A stretch of 53,950 nt of DNA from Chthoniobacterales bacterium (GCA_021463515.1 JAJTYZ010000138.1:1-53950), one strand, 5' to 3'. Shown: positions 10,326-20,259, numbered from the stretch's first letter. Notes: generated from the sequence alone by a model not told the origin. Numbers and translations: made by a program.

Positions 10326-13300
10326 ATGCCTAAACGTCACGACATTAAAAAAGTTCTCATCATCGGTTCGGGCCCCATCGTCATTGGTCAAGCCTGCGAG
10401 TTCGATTATTCGGGAACCCAAGCATGCAAATCCTTACGCGAACTTGGCTACAAGATCGTTCTCGTCAACTCCAATCCGGCAACAATCATGACAGACCCCG
10501 GCATCGCCGATGTCACCTACATTGAGCCGCTCACCGTTCCCTCGCTCACTGAAATCATCGCCAAAGAACGCCCCGACGCGTTGCTCCCAAATCTCGGAGG
10601 ACAGACCGCACTAAATTTATCCTCGCAGCTCGAGCAGGCGGGAGTTTTGGAGAAGTACAATGTGCGCATCATCGGCACCGGGAGTGAGGCTATCGAAAAG
10701 GGCGAAGACCGAATTATTTTTAAGGAAACGATGAAAAAGCTGGGTATTGATATGCCCCGTAGTTCGCCTGCCTACAGCGTGCAAGAAGCGGAAACCATCG
10801 CGGGAGAACTCGGCTATCCTGTCGTTATTCGTCCCGCCTATACGATGGGTGGAACGGGCGGAGGTTTGGTTTACAATGTGGAGGAATTACGCACCGTGAC
10901 GGCTCGTGGCATTTCCGCGAGCATGGTCGGACAGGTTCTCGTTGAGGAGTCCGTGCTGGGCTGGGAGGAATTGGAATTAGAGGTTGTGCGCGATGAGAAA
11001 AATCAGCTCATCACCGTGTGTTATATCGAAAACGTGGATGCCATGGGCGTTCATACTGGCGACTCCTACTGCGTCGCTCCGATGCTCACCATTTCTCCCG
11101 AACTTCAAGCGAAATTGCAGGATTATGCTTACCGCATCGTGTCGGCGATTGGCGTCATTGGCGGAACCAATACCCAATTTGCGCACGATCCTAAAACGGG
11201 CCGTGTTGTCATTATCGAAATCAATCCGCGTACCTCGCGCTCGTCGGCACTTGCCTCCAAAGCGACGGGATTCCCGATTGCCTTGGTTTCCGGAAAACTC
11301 GCGGGCGGCCTCACCCTCAACGAAATTCCCTACTGGCGCGATGGTACTTTGGAAAAATACACGCCCTCCGGCGATTATGTAGTGGTTAAATTCTCCCGCT
11401 GGGCTTTTGAAAAGTTCCATGGTGCGGAGGACAAACTTGGCACGCAAATGCGGGCCGTGGGCGAAGTGATGAGCATCGGCAAAACATACAAAGAGGCTTT
11501 TCAAAAAGCGATTCGCTCGCTCGAAAACGGTCGTCATGGCCTTGGCTTTGCCAAAGACTACAATGGCAAATCGCTTCCCGAGTTGATGGACCTCCTCACC
11601 GATCCATCCAGCGAACGTCAATGGATCATGTACGAAGCTCTACGCAAAGGAGCCACCGTGGCGGATCTTCATGCCAAGACACACATCAAGGCCTGGTTTA
11701 TTGAGCAAATGAAGGAACTCGTCGAACTCGAAGAGGAAGTCCTGAGCACCAAAGGAAAACAACTTCCCGATGATCTTCTCATTCGTGCGAAGAAGGATGG
11801 TTTTGCCGACAAATACCTGGCCAAAATTCTTAATGTTTCCGAAGCATCCATTCGCAAGCAACGCCTCGAAGCAGGCCTTCTCGAAAGTTGGGATGCCCTG
11901 CCAGTCAGTGGCGTAAGCTATGATTCCGCCTATTACTACTCGACCTACAACCGCCCCGATGCCGTCGAGGTTTCCTCGCGCAAAAAAATCATGGTTCTCG
12001 GCGGTGGCCCCAACCGCATCGGTCAGGGAATCGAGTTTGACTACTGTTGTGTTCATTGCGCTCTCGCTCTTCGCGAAGCGGGATACGAAACCATCATGGT
12101 CAATTGTAACCCCGAAACCGTTTCCACCGACTACGACACGTCCGATCGCCTCTACTTTGAGCCACTCACCGTGGAGGACGTCCTCAGCATTTACGCGAAG
12201 GAAAAACCCGAGGGCGTGGTGGTGCAATTTGGCGGACAAACTCCGCTCAATATCGCCCGCGAACTTGAAGCTGCTGGCGTCAAAATCCTTGGTACAGCTC
12301 CTGACGTCATTGACCTCGCGGAAGATCGCGATCGTTTCCGCAAGATGATGGAAAAAATGGACATCCCGATGCCCGCCTCGGGAATGGCCAGCACCTTTGA
12401 AGAAGCTCGCGAAATCGCTGCCCGCGTCGGTTATCCCGTCATGGTGCGTCCGTCCTTCGTCCTCGGCGGACGCGGCATGGAAGTTGTCCATGACGAAGAA
12501 ATGCTCCGCCGCTATGTCGCTGCTGCGGCCGATGTGACACCCGAACGCCCGCTCCTCATTGATCACTTCCTCGACAATGCCATTGAGGCGGAGGCCGATG
12601 CTTTGGCGGATGGTACGGATGCTTTTGTTCCAGCAGTGATGGAACATATTGAACTCGCAGGCATTCACTCCGGTGATTCTGCGTGTGCGATTCCGCCGGT
12701 TACGCTCTCCAAAAAACATATCCGCACCATCGAAGAATACACCCAACGCATCAGCAGTGAACTCGGCGTGTGCGGCGTCATGAACATCCAATACGCCGTG
12801 AGCGACGATAAAGTCTATGTGCTTGAAGCCAACCCTCGCGCCTCACGCACGGTTCCGTTGGTCAGTAAAGTCTGCAACATCCCGCTCGCGCGCATTGCAA
12901 CTCAGCTCATGCTGGGAACAAAACTCAAAACTCTCAACCTCCGGCATAAAAATATCCCACATATCGGCGTGAAAGAAGTCGTGTTGCCATTCAACATGTT
13001 TCCTGAAGTTGACCCCGTGCTTGGACCGGAGATGCGCTCCACCGGCGAGGTGCTTGGCATGGCACCGTCCTTCGGATTGGCCTATTTCAAGGCTCAAGAA
13101 GCGGCGGGGTCAGCACTCCCTCTCGAGGGCACTGTATTCATTTCCGTCGCCGATCGAGATAAGGCGGACATCCTCGATGTTGCCAAACAATTTACCAACC
13201 TCGGCTTCAAGATTAAAGCAACCGAAGGCACATGTGCATTTTTCCACTCTCATGATGTTGCCAGTGAAATCAGCCACAAATACCACGAAGGCCAACGCCC

Positions 13301-13532
13301 AAATATCGCGGACGAAGTAGTCAATGGCGAAATATCTCTCGTTATCAATACACCCGCAGGGAAATCCAGTGCCTCCGATGACACCTACATTCGGAAACTA
13401 GCCATCAAGCACAAGATTCCGTATATTACTACTCCCGCAGCAGCCCGCGCTTCTGCCTTGGGGATTGCCGCAGCTCGTGCGGGCAAATCCAAAATAAAAT
13501 CCCTGCAAGAATATCATGGCGATATTGGCTAA
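10326..13532 (+). CDS. carB: Carbamoyl-phosphate synthase large subunit
   Basis: The ATP-dependent subunit makes carbamoyl phosphate for arginine and pyrimidine synthesis, using ammonia delivered from the small subunit CarA. The 1068 residues are full length. Two homologous ATP-grasp halves are visible, starting LIIGSGPIVIGQACEFDYSG (residue 12) and MVLGGGPNRIGQGIEFDYC (about residue 555). The C-terminal MGS-like allosteric domain (about 940-1068) is present. carA is not in the window, so the two subunits are encoded apart. The channel gene follows after 33 bp on the same strand. Confidence 0.97.
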   Translation: MPKRHDIKKVLIIGSGPIVIGQACEFDYSGTQACKSLRELGYKIVLVNSNPATIMTDPGIADVTYIEPLTVPSLTEIIAKERPDALLPNLGGQTALNLSSQLEQAGVLEKYNVRIIGTGSEAIEKGEDRIIFKETMKKLGIDMPRSSPAYSVQEAETIAGELGYPVVIRPAYTMGGTGGGLVYNVEELRTVTARGISASMVGQVLVEESVLGWEELELEVVRDEKNQLITVCYIENVDAMGVHTGDSYCVAPMLTISPELQAKLQDYAYRIVSAIGVIGGTNTQFAHDPKTGRVVIIEINPRTSRSSALASKATGFPIALVSGKLAGGLTLNEIPYWRDGTLEKYTPSGDYVVVKFSRWAFEKFHGAEDKLGTQMRAVGEVMSIGKTYKEAFQKAIRSLENGRHGLGFAKDYNGKSLPELMDLLTDPSSERQWIMYEALRKGATVADLHAKTHIKAWFIEQMKELVELEEEVLSTKGKQLPDDLLIRAKKDGFADKYLAKILNVSEASIRKQRLEAGLLESWDALPVSGVSYDSAYYYSTYNRPDAVEVSSRKKIMVLGGGPNRIGQGIEFDYCCVHCALALREAGYETIMVNCNPETVSTDYDTSDRLYFEPLTVEDVLSIYAKEKPEGVVVQFGGQTPLNIARELEAAGVKILGTAPDVIDLAEDRDRFRKMMEKMDIPMPASGMASTFEEAREIAARVGYPVMVRPSFVLGGRGMEVVHDEEMLRRYVAAAADVTPERPLLIDHFLDNAIEAEADALADGTDAFVPAVMEHIELAGIHSGDSACAIPPVTLSKKHIRTIEEYTQRISSELGVCGVMNIQYAVSDDKVYVLEANPRASRTVPLVSKVCNIPLARIATQLMLGTKLKTLNLRHKNIPHIGVKEVVLPFNMFPEVDPVLGPEMRSTGEVLGMAPSFGLAYFKAQEAAGSALPLEGTVFISVADRDKADILDVAKQFTNLGFKIKATEGTCAFFHSHDVASEISHKYHEGQRPNIADEVVNGEISLVINTPAGKSSASDDTYIRKLAIKHKIPYITTPAAARASALGIAAARAGKSKIKSLQEYHGDIG

Positions 13533-13565
13533 AACTTAGGACTCTGACGGAAGCCCTTTCATTCC

Positions 13566-15146
13566 ATGAGCGTCCTTCCGATATTCCTTTCTCATTTGCT
13601 CGCAGCGGGTGTGACATCGCCCGCTGCGGCAGAGGAGACTACACAGGAAATATTAGAAACAGGGTTACAGGTAACCCGTGTTGGGGGCACCTATTTGCTC
13701 ATTGCTCTTGGCATTTACATTGTACTGATTCTCATCGGGCGTCTCTTAAAGCAACGCTTACGCCTCCCACTTGGTTGGAGCTTCAACTTTTTCTGCATGT
13801 TTGTGGCACTTTACCTCCCCACTCTCTCCGACGCCCTCCCGATTCCCGGAAGGAAACATCTGGGAGCACTCGTCATCATCACCGGCGCGATTGCTCTCAA
13901 CAAACTCATCCGCCACGCTCTCCTCAATCTTCGATCGCGCAGAAAAGAAGGTGCTGAAGTTCCCAAATTTTTCGGAGAAATTGTCTCCACCATCATCATC
14001 ATCGGCACCCTCCTTGCCGTCCTGCAATTTGCGTATGATGTAAAAGTTCCTGGCCTTCTTGCAGGTGCAGGTATTGCGGGTTTGGTGCTAGGTCTCGCGC
14101 TTCAAGACACCTTGGGAAATATATTCAGCGGGTTTGCTATTTACTTCGGCGGCCAATTTAAGGCGGGCGATTGGCTACTCGTCGAAGGACATCACGCGAA
14201 AATCGTAGAAATCAATTGGCGCTCTACGCGTTTGCGCACGACGGATGACATCACCCTCGATATTCCCAATAGTGCCATTACCAAAGAAATCGTCGTCAAT
14301 TACAACTCCCCTACAAGCATTCATGGGATGCGCATGGAGATAGGACTCGACTACGATTCTTCACCCGCGTTGGTAAAAGCTGTTCTCATCGAGGCCGCCT
14401 TAGACTGCCCGCATGTTCTCCGCCATCCCAAACCCAATGTTTACATGAAACGATTTGCCGACTGGAGCATCATTTACGAACTCCGCTACTGGCTTGATGA
14501 TCACGTTCATTACGACCCGACCAACAGCCAAATCAATACCGCCCTATGGCATTCGCTTAAGCGCAATGGCATCCAAATTCCCTACCCCATTAGCAGACAG
14601 CAGAATCTTGGACGCCCGACTCCTCATGTAGAAGATCGTGATCTCATTCGCAAAGCACTTGAAAACTCACTCCTCGCACCAATTCTTTCGGAGGTACAAT
14701 TTTCCGAAGTCATTGAACACAGTCGCATCGTTCATTTCGGCAATGGAGAAAACATTGTCCGTCAAGGTACAGAAGCCGGCCCCATGTATATCCTCACCAG
14801 CGGACATGCTGAAGTTTGGATTGAGTCCGAGGGGCAACGCACCCGTGTGGCCGAGCTAAAACCCGGAGCTTGCATCGGAGAAGTTTCCGTGCTCACCGGC
14901 GAACCGCGCATGGCGACCGTTCATACCACGGGAGATTGTACGGCTGTCGAGGTTCAAAAATCTACCCTCGCCCCCATTCTCGCTTCATCACCTCAACTCC
15001 TCGACACATTGAGTCAATTGCTTGCACGGCGACGCATGGAAAATGAAGGTCTCCTTTCCGCCGAGACGAGCCACGAAACAAAAGCTACGGAAACTCGCTA
15101 CACCAACGGATTTCTCCATAAGCTTCGCGCCTTTTTTGAAGTTTAA
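13566..15146 (+). CDS. MscS-family mechanosensitive channel with C-terminal cyclic-nucleotide-binding domain
   Basis: The first third holds four or five transmembrane segments. The last is the pore helix, rich in Gly and Ala (GLLAGAGIAGLVLGLALQDT), followed by the MscS beta domain (FRAGDWLLVEG-like FKAGDWLLVEG and TRLRTTDDITLDIPNS). After the MscS alpha/beta region, residues about 370-490 form a cNMP-binding beta roll with the phosphate-binding cassette GEVSVLTGEPRMATV, which retains the key Glu and Arg. The 526-residue protein therefore looks like a ligand-modulated osmotic channel in the inner membrane. The natural nucleotide is unknown. It lies directly after carB and before the bactofilin gene, 14 bp away. 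Confidence 0.9.
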   Translation: MSVLPIFLSHLLAAGVTSPAAAEETTQEILETGLQVTRVGGTYLLIALGIYIVLILIGRLLKQRLRLPLGWSFNFFCMFVALYLPTLSDALPIPGRKHLGALVIITGAIALNKLIRHALLNLRSRRKEGAEVPKFFGEIVSTIIIIGTLLAVLQFAYDVKVPGLLAGAGIAGLVLGLALQDTLGNIFSGFAIYFGGQFKAGDWLLVEGHHAKIVEINWRSTRLRTTDDITLDIPNSAITKEIVVNYNSPTSIHGMRMEIGLDYDSSPALVKAVLIEAALDCPHVLRHPKPNVYMKRFADWSIIYELRYWLDDHVHYDPTNSQINTALWHSLKRNGIQIPYPISRQQNLGRPTPHVEDRDLIRKALENSLLAPILSEVQFSEVIEHSRIVHFGNGENIVRQGTEAGPMYILTSGHAEVWIESEGQRTRVAELKPGACIGEVSVLTGEPRMATVHTTGDCTAVEVQKSTLAPILASSPQLLDTLSQLLARRRMENEGLLSAETSHETKATETRYTNGFLHKLRAFFEV

Positions 15147-15160
15147 TCTCGACGACGATT

Positions 15161-15775
15161 ATGCCCCTCTACATTGCCAAAGATGGTCAAACATTCGGGC
15201 CACACAAACTCGAAGAAATCGCCGTCTTTCTAAACACGGGAGATTTTCAACCGGAGGATTTTTGCTGGCAGGAAGGTTGGCCTGAATGGCGAACTTTGTC
15301 CTCCGTTATTCCCACCAAACCTTTGCCGGCATCTCCCAACGCTCTCTCTACGGCACCTCCTATTTCTACGCCGCCACTACCCAGCCAAAAGAACCAAATT
15401 CCCGATGATATCGAAATCGTTGGCACCCTAAAAATTCCCACTGATCGCATTGTCACCTGCCATGTGGATGGCGATATTATTTCTCCCGCCACGGTAACAA
15501 TTTCCCGCGAAGCAAAGGTAAAAGCTCGCATTAAAGCGGAATCTGTCATTATCTACGGCAACGTCGAAGGCGACATTCACGCGGCAACACGTGCCGTACT
15601 TAAAAGCACCGCCACACTCGTTGGCGATATTTATGCTCCCCGCGTTCTCGTCGAAGAAGGCGCAACCTTCAGCGGGAAATCGCACGTCAGCCCAAAAAGC
15701 TCTCCACCCAAATCGAAGTCATCAACACCACCCGCCCGCAAGTCTGCCCCTTCTTCCTCAACGCGTCGCTCTTGA
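15161..15775 (+). CDS. GYF_2-bactofilin fusion protein
   Basis: Residues 1-50 match a GYF_2 domain (MPLYIAKDGQTFGPHKLEEI, with W-containing WQEGWPEW). A Pro-rich linker (50-80) leads to a bactofilin (DUF583/polymer-forming) beta-helix at about 84-172, with repeats such as HVDGDIISPATV, IIYGNVEGDIHAATRAV and TLVGDIYAPRVLVEEGA. The C-terminus is a Ser/Pro/Lys-rich tail. Bactofilins polymerise into cytoskeletal filaments that position cell-wall enzymes. The GYF_2 part probably supplies a protein-protein or membrane-side contact. The last 18 nt overlap the convergent yihY gene. Confidence 0.85.
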   Translation: MPLYIAKDGQTFGPHKLEEIAVFLNTGDFQPEDFCWQEGWPEWRTLSSVIPTKPLPASPNALSTAPPISTPPLPSQKNQIPDDIEIVGTLKIPTDRIVTCHVDGDIISPATVTISREAKVKARIKAESVIIYGNVEGDIHAATRAVLKSTATLVGDIYAPRVLVEEGATFSGKSHVSPKSSPPKSKSSTPPARKSAPSSSTRRS

Positions 15776-16666
15776 TTTCCCGGTGGAAGGCACGGAGCGG
15801 GCACGACTAAATCCTTCGGTAAAGTAAGCTCCAATCACCAGCACCTGCATGGAGTAATACATCCAAAAAAGCAGTATCATAAAGGATGACATCGCCCCAT
15901 AAAATGACCGTGCACTCAGCCATCCGAGATAAAGCCCCATGCCGAGTTTGCCGATCGAAAATAACAAAGCCGTCCCAAAGGCACCTAACCATACGTAGCG
16001 CCAGCGCACAACGGCCTCGGGAAGGACTTTGAAAATCATCGCACAGACCACCGTTACCATCACTACAGTCACAAGAAACTCAAACGAGAACAACACCATG
16101 CTCGAATAAGGCAGTCCATCCGGAACGTATTTTTTCATCACCGCCAAAACTGTAGTTGCCATCAAGGACGCAATTAAAAGCAGCCCCACAAACATCACTC
16201 CCGCAAGCGAGATGAGGTAATGTTCCAACCACATTTTCCATGATGCCTCCTGGAGGTGTGAGACTCCCCAGATATAGTTCATGGAATCCCGTAATTGGCG
16301 CATGACACTGGAAGACGTGTAAAGCAGCACGACGGCGCCTATGATTGTTGCCCAACCCGGACTCAATCGCGCCCGTGTACTCGCCAGCAATGCCTCAATC
16401 GTCGTGGCTGTTTCGGGGCCAAAAGCTTCAATGAGTTTTCCATGTAGCTCCCCCTGTGCCGCTTGTTCGCCAAAAAAAACGCCAGCCATTGCCGTCGCAA
16501 TCATCAACAAAGGCCCCAAGGAAAACACCGCGTAATAGGTCAACGCCGCACCATAGGTCATTCCACCATCCATCACATAACGGTTAAAAGCTTCGATCAA
16601 TATACGGCGATAACTTTTCCGAATCACCGGCGAAGGCACGTCCACCTTAGGCTTCACAACATCCAT
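15758..16666 (-). CDS. YihY/BrkB-family inner-membrane protein
   Basis: A polytopic protein of about 302 residues with six transmembrane segments and the family landmarks GGMTYGAALTYYAVFSLGPLL (shown only in part), LLYTSSSVMRQLRDSMNYIWG and FMILLFWMYYSMQVLVIGAYF. Historical annotation as ribonuclease BN is wrong for this family, and its role is unresolved. I chose ATG 16666 (MDVVKPK), since AAGG lies about 11 nt upstream; TTG 16675 is the alternative. It is the last gene of the hisC-mnmE-pyrD operon, starting 11 nt after the pyrD stop. Confidence 0.85.
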   Translation of the reverse strand: MDVVKPKVDVPSPVIRKSYRRILIEAFNRYVMDGGMTYGAALTYYAVFSLGPLLMIATAMAGVFFGEQAAQGELHGKLIEAFGPETATTIEALLASTRARLSPGWATIIGAVVLLYTSSSVMRQLRDSMNYIWGVSHLQEASWKMWLEHYLISLAGVMFVGLLLIASLMATTVLAVMKKYVPDGLPYSSMVLFSFEFLVTVVMVTVVCAMIFKVLPEAVVRWRYVWLGAFGTALLFSIGKLGMGLYLGWLSARSFYGAMSSFMILLFWMYYSMQVLVIGAYFTEGFSRARSVPSTGKSRATR

Positions 16667-16677
16667 TTCCTTCAACC

Positions 16678-17709
16678 TTAGCTTCCTTCACGCGGCAGGG
16701 AAACCGCGGATTTACTTTGAAGTTCCTCAGCAATTTTTCGTGGCAAGTTCGGACCCCCGTAAATAAGGGCAGTATAAATTTGAACGAGAGAAGCACCCAC
16801 CTGAAGTTTTTCTCGTGCGCATCCGACACAAGAAATGCCGCCCACGCCAATCACCGGACGCGACGTGCGCGAGGCAATGCGACGAACCACTTCCGTCGCT
16901 CGCTCACGTAAAGGGCCCCCGCTCAATCCTCCCTGCTGATCCAACTCGGACGGCACCGATACGTGATTGAGCGTCGTATTGGTGGCAATCCATCCCGCCG
17001 CACCTGCTTCCTCTCCCACCGCGACAATGTCATCAATATCTTCATCTGCCAAATCCGGTGCAATTTTTATCAAGATCGGACTTTGAGCATCATTTTCGCG
17101 AGCTAAGGTTTGCAGAATTCCTCGCAAATGCCCAACGGCCTGAAGTTCACGTAATCCTGGTGTGTTGGGCGAACTCACATTGACCACAAAATAATCTCCA
17201 AAATCTTTCAAACGCCGAAAACTCTCCGCGTAGTCTTCCGCTGCATTTTCCAAAGGCGTGACTTTTGATTTTCCAAGATTGATCCCCACCGGAACTCGTG
17301 GCCACCGCCCTATCGCTCGCCATTTAGCCAACCGCGAGGCGACGACTTCCGCCCCATCATTATTGAATCCCATGCGATTGATCAACGCCCGTTGACGCGG
17401 TAAGCGAAAAATTCGTGGCTTGGGATTCCCCGGCTGTGCCCGTGCGGTGATGGTTCCAATTTCTACAAATCCAAATCCCATGAGCGGCCATGCCGACAAC
17501 GCCATGGCATTCTTATCCATCCCTGCCGCCAATCCTACCGCATGAGGAAATTCCACACCAAAACACAAAACCTTCTGCCCTCGTGGTGCCTTGATATATC
17601 GCCCAAAAATGCGGGCCGTCATGGACAGCATCGTCATCGTCATTTCATGCGCCGTCTCCGGTGCTAAGCGAAACAAAAGCGGACGCGCTATGGCGGAATA
17701 CACACTCAT
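16678..17709 (-). CDS. pyrD: Dihydroorotate dehydrogenase (quinone), class 2
   Basis: It oxidises dihydroorotate to orotate in pyrimidine synthesis and passes electrons to the quinone pool at the inner membrane. Class 2 features are an N-terminal amphipathic extension (YSAIARPLLFRLAPETAHEM) and the catalytic serine in VVNVSSPNTPGLRELQ. Further motifs are INRMGFNNDG, ILIKIAPDLADEDIDDI and the FMN phosphate site IGVGGIS. The ATG at 17709 overlaps the mnmE stop in ATGA, which decides the start. It is the only pyrimidine gene here apart from carB. Confidence 0.95.
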   Translation of the reverse strand: MSVYSAIARPLLFRLAPETAHEMTMTMLSMTARIFGRYIKAPRGQKVLCFGVEFPHAVGLAAGMDKNAMALSAWPLMGFGFVEIGTITARAQPGNPKPRIFRLPRQRALINRMGFNNDGAEVVASRLAKWRAIGRWPRVPVGINLGKSKVTPLENAAEDYAESFRRLKDFGDYFVVNVSSPNTPGLRELQAVGHLRGILQTLARENDAQSPILIKIAPDLADEDIDDIVAVGEEAGAAGWIATNTTLNHVSVPSELDQQGGLSGGPLRERATEVVRRIASRTSRPVIGVGGISCVGCAREKLQVGASLVQIYTALIYGGPNLPRKIAEELQSKSAVSLPREGS

Positions 17710-19034
17710 TTCCCAATACAAAAAGTGCTAAAAATTTCCCCTAAAATTTCCTCGTTATCAACGGCACCCACAATCTCTCCAATAGCCGTTAAAGCCGAGC
17801 GTAATTCAAGAGCCGTCAACTCCGGCGCATCTCCACGTTCCAAAGAACGCCCTGTTTCTTCGAGAAAATTCTGTGCCTTACGCAAACAGTACTGATGTCG
17901 AGAGTTAATGGCCACAGTTTCTCCAAATCGCCCAAGGCTCCCAAGATCAATTCTCACCATAATAGCCGCGACCAACGCATCCAATCCCCGCCCATCCAAA
18001 CAGCATAGTGGAACCACACCCGCAGGAGTTTCGTCGCCTTTCCACAAATCCATCTTATTCAAAACCACAACCTCCCGCCCTGTCTCCTCAACCATCTCCT
18101 CCTCCACGAGAGCATCTAAAACACGAATGGTGACATCCGCATTTTCCATCTGTTTCCTTGTGCGACGCATACCCTCAAGTTCCAGTGCATCCGACGATTC
18201 GCGCAAACCCGCCGTATCAATGACACGAAATGGAATCCCACGCAGCGTGAGATTTTCCTCAATCGTGTCGCGTGTCGTTCCCGGAATCTCACTCACCATC
18301 GCACGATCATAACCCACGAGTAGATTCAACAAACTCGACTTCCCGGCATTGGGTTTTCCATAAATCACCAGACGAACTCCCTCACGCAACATCCGCCCCT
18401 CATCTGCCGTAGCCAGCAAACTCGCCACAGCAGCCTGTAAACTCCTCAAACGCTTCCGCAAAATAATAGCACTTTCGGGATCAATGCCTTCCTCGGGAAA
18501 ATCAATAGACGCTTCCAAATGAGCTAAAGCCGTCAGTGCCTCACTTCGCAATTTCTCCACCACATGCCCCAGCCGCCCTTCCAATTGCGCGGCCGCGGCA
18601 CGAGCGGATGCCTCTCCTCGTGCAGAAATTAAATCCATCACCGCCTCCGCTTGCGTGAGGTCCATTTTGCCATGGAGAAATGCCCGCTGTGTGAACTCAC
18701 CGGGTTCTGCAGGACGTGCCCCTGATTTCAACAACGCCCGCAATACGGAATCCGCAACCACCACACCGCCATGACCACATATTTCTACAACATCTTCTCC
18801 CGTATAACTACGCGGTGCTCGAAAAACCGTACACAAAACCTCATCCAATACATGCCCTCGATGTTCCATGCGCCCCAAGAGCACTCGTCCTGCGGAGGAA
18901 GATTCAAGCCTATGACGCCCGACAAATACTTTGTCCACCACGGCGACAGCCTGTGGTCCGCTAACGCGAATCATCGCGATAGCACCCGCACCATAAGGCG
19001 TCGCCAGAGCGGCAATCGTGTCTTCCTGCAACAT
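17706..19034 (-). CDS. mnmE: tRNA uridine-5-carboxymethylaminomethyl GTPase
   Basis: With MnmG it installs the cmnm5 group on wobble uridine 34 of certain tRNAs. The N-terminal domain starts DTIAALATPYGAGAIAMIRVSG. The G domain has Walker A GKPNAGKSSLLN, the switch region PGTTRDTIEE, DTAGLRE and NKMD. The protein ends in the invariant CIGK, whose Cys is needed for modification. Its 442 residues are normal. The start overlaps the hisC stop (TGATG) and the end overlaps pyrD (ATGA). Confidence 0.97.
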   Translation of the reverse strand: MLQEDTIAALATPYGAGAIAMIRVSGPQAVAVVDKVFVGRHRLESSSAGRVLLGRMEHRGHVLDEVLCTVFRAPRSYTGEDVVEICGHGGVVVADSVLRALLKSGARPAEPGEFTQRAFLHGKMDLTQAEAVMDLISARGEASARAAAAQLEGRLGHVVEKLRSEALTALAHLEASIDFPEEGIDPESAIILRKRLRSLQAAVASLLATADEGRMLREGVRLVIYGKPNAGKSSLLNLLVGYDRAMVSEIPGTTRDTIEENLTLRGIPFRVIDTAGLRESSDALELEGMRRTRKQMENADVTIRVLDALVEEEMVEETGREVVVLNKMDLWKGDETPAGVVPLCCLDGRGLDALVAAIMVRIDLGSLGRFGETVAINSRHQYCLRKAQNFLEETGRSLERGDAPELTALELRSALTAIGEIVGAVDNEEILGEIFSTFCIGK

Positions 19035-20158
19035 CAGGACACCGACGCAAGAACTCCGCGATTTACCAACCCCTCCCGATCAAGTTCGCGCAGAGCGGTC
19101 ATGAACGCTTTATTTTGCGGCATCGTTCCGACGGACACACGAATCCACTCGGGCAACCCATAACTTCCCATGGCCCGCACAATGATTCCACGTCGCAAAA
19201 GTGCCTCAAAAATCTTTTTTCCATCCCCCACTCGCACAAGAACAAAATTGGCATAACTCGGAACGTATTCAAGCCCCATCGCGAGAAATTCCGATTGCAA
19301 AAAGTTGCGCCCTTCCTTCGTCACACGCCGCGTTTCCTCCATGTGTGCGCCATCACCTAATCCCGCTAAGGCACCCGCTTGAGCAATGCCATTGGTATTA
19401 AATGGCTGACGCGTTTTTTGCAGCACTTCGATAATTTCCGGTGCCGCTAATCCATAACCGATGCGTAAATTCGCGAGTCCCTGAATTTTAGAAAACGTCC
19501 GGAGCACTACCACATTTCGGCCTGCGCGAACGTACTGAAGAACATCCGGTGCTTCATCAAGAAACTCGTAATAAGCCTCGTCAAAAACCACCATCACATG
19601 GGGAGGCACACGTTCCATAAAACGATCAATCGCCTCCTGAAACACCATCGTGCCAGTAGGATTATTCGGATTGGCAATAAACACTTCCTTCGTACGCGAC
19701 GTGATCGCCGCCAGCATCGCGTCAAGGTCATGCACAAACCCCGGGTCCGGCACATCAATGACTTTTGCGCCGAAAAGTTGTGCCATCAGGCGATAGACAG
19801 CAAAGGAATGTTCTGCCACGACAATTTCATCATTTGGCTGCAAATACGCATGTCCAATGAACTCGATGATTTCATTCGAACCACTTCCCAAAATCACATG
19901 CTTCATGGTCAATCCGGTTTTCTCCGCAATCGCCTCCCGCAAATAATATGCGCCGCCATCCGGATAAAAATGTGCTCGTCCCAAAGCCTCTTCCATCGCC
20001 TGACGCGCCTTAGGCGAAGGGCCGAGCGGGTTTTCATTCGAGGCGAGTTTAATAATTTCTTCGGGTTCAATACCCAATTCTCGAGCTAAATCCTCCACCG
20101 GCTTACCAGGTTCGTAAGAAAGGAGTTCCCGTAGTTGCGGGTTTGCATATTTCCACAT
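19034..20158 (-). CDS. hisC: Histidinol-phosphate aminotransferase (class II PLP aminotransferase)
   Basis: It converts imidazole acetol phosphate and glutamate to histidinol phosphate in histidine synthesis. The motifs are LASNENPLGPSPKA, YPDGGAYYLREAIAE, IANPNNPTG, VFDEAYYEF and the PLP lysine in RTFSKIQGLANLRIGYG. From ATG 20158 (MWKYANPQLREL) it has 374 residues; the frame extends to 20200 without homology. A TAAAGT hexamer ends 8 nt before this ATG and could be its -10, though no good -35 is visible. It heads the hisC-mnmE-pyrD-yihY operon. Other his genes are absent from the window. Confidence 0.93.
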   Translation of the reverse strand: MWKYANPQLRELLSYEPGKPVEDLARELGIEPEEIIKLASNENPLGPSPKARQAMEEALGRAHFYPDGGAYYLREAIAEKTGLTMKHVILGSGSNEIIEFIGHAYLQPNDEIVVAEHSFAVYRLMAQLFGAKVIDVPDPGFVHDLDAMLAAITSRTKEVFIANPNNPTGTMVFQEAIDRFMERVPPHVMVVFDEAYYEFLDEAPDVLQYVRAGRNVVVLRTFSKIQGLANLRIGYGLAAPEIIEVLQKTRQPFNTNGIAQAGALAGLGDGAHMEETRRVTKEGRNFLQSEFLAMGLEYVPSYANFVLVRVGDGKKIFEALLRRGIIVRAMGSYGLPEWIRVSVGTMPQNKAFMTALRELDREGLVNRGVLASVS

Positions 20159-20221
20159 GCACCAAACTTTAGCGACAAGCTGCTTCGTTTGCGAGTTCAA
20201 CCAAGTGATTATTCGCCGGTG

Positions 20222-20251
20222 TTGAGCCTGTGATATTTTGCGTCATACTAT
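20222..20251 (+). promoter_or_regulatory. Promoter of the inhibitor-thiG operon
   Basis: TTGAGC (20222-20227), 18-bp spacer, TACTAT (20246-20251), then 8 nt to the ATG at 20260. Expected transcription start is at or within 2-3 nt of the start codon. Confidence 0.55.
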
Positions 20252-20259
20252 GATTCTTC

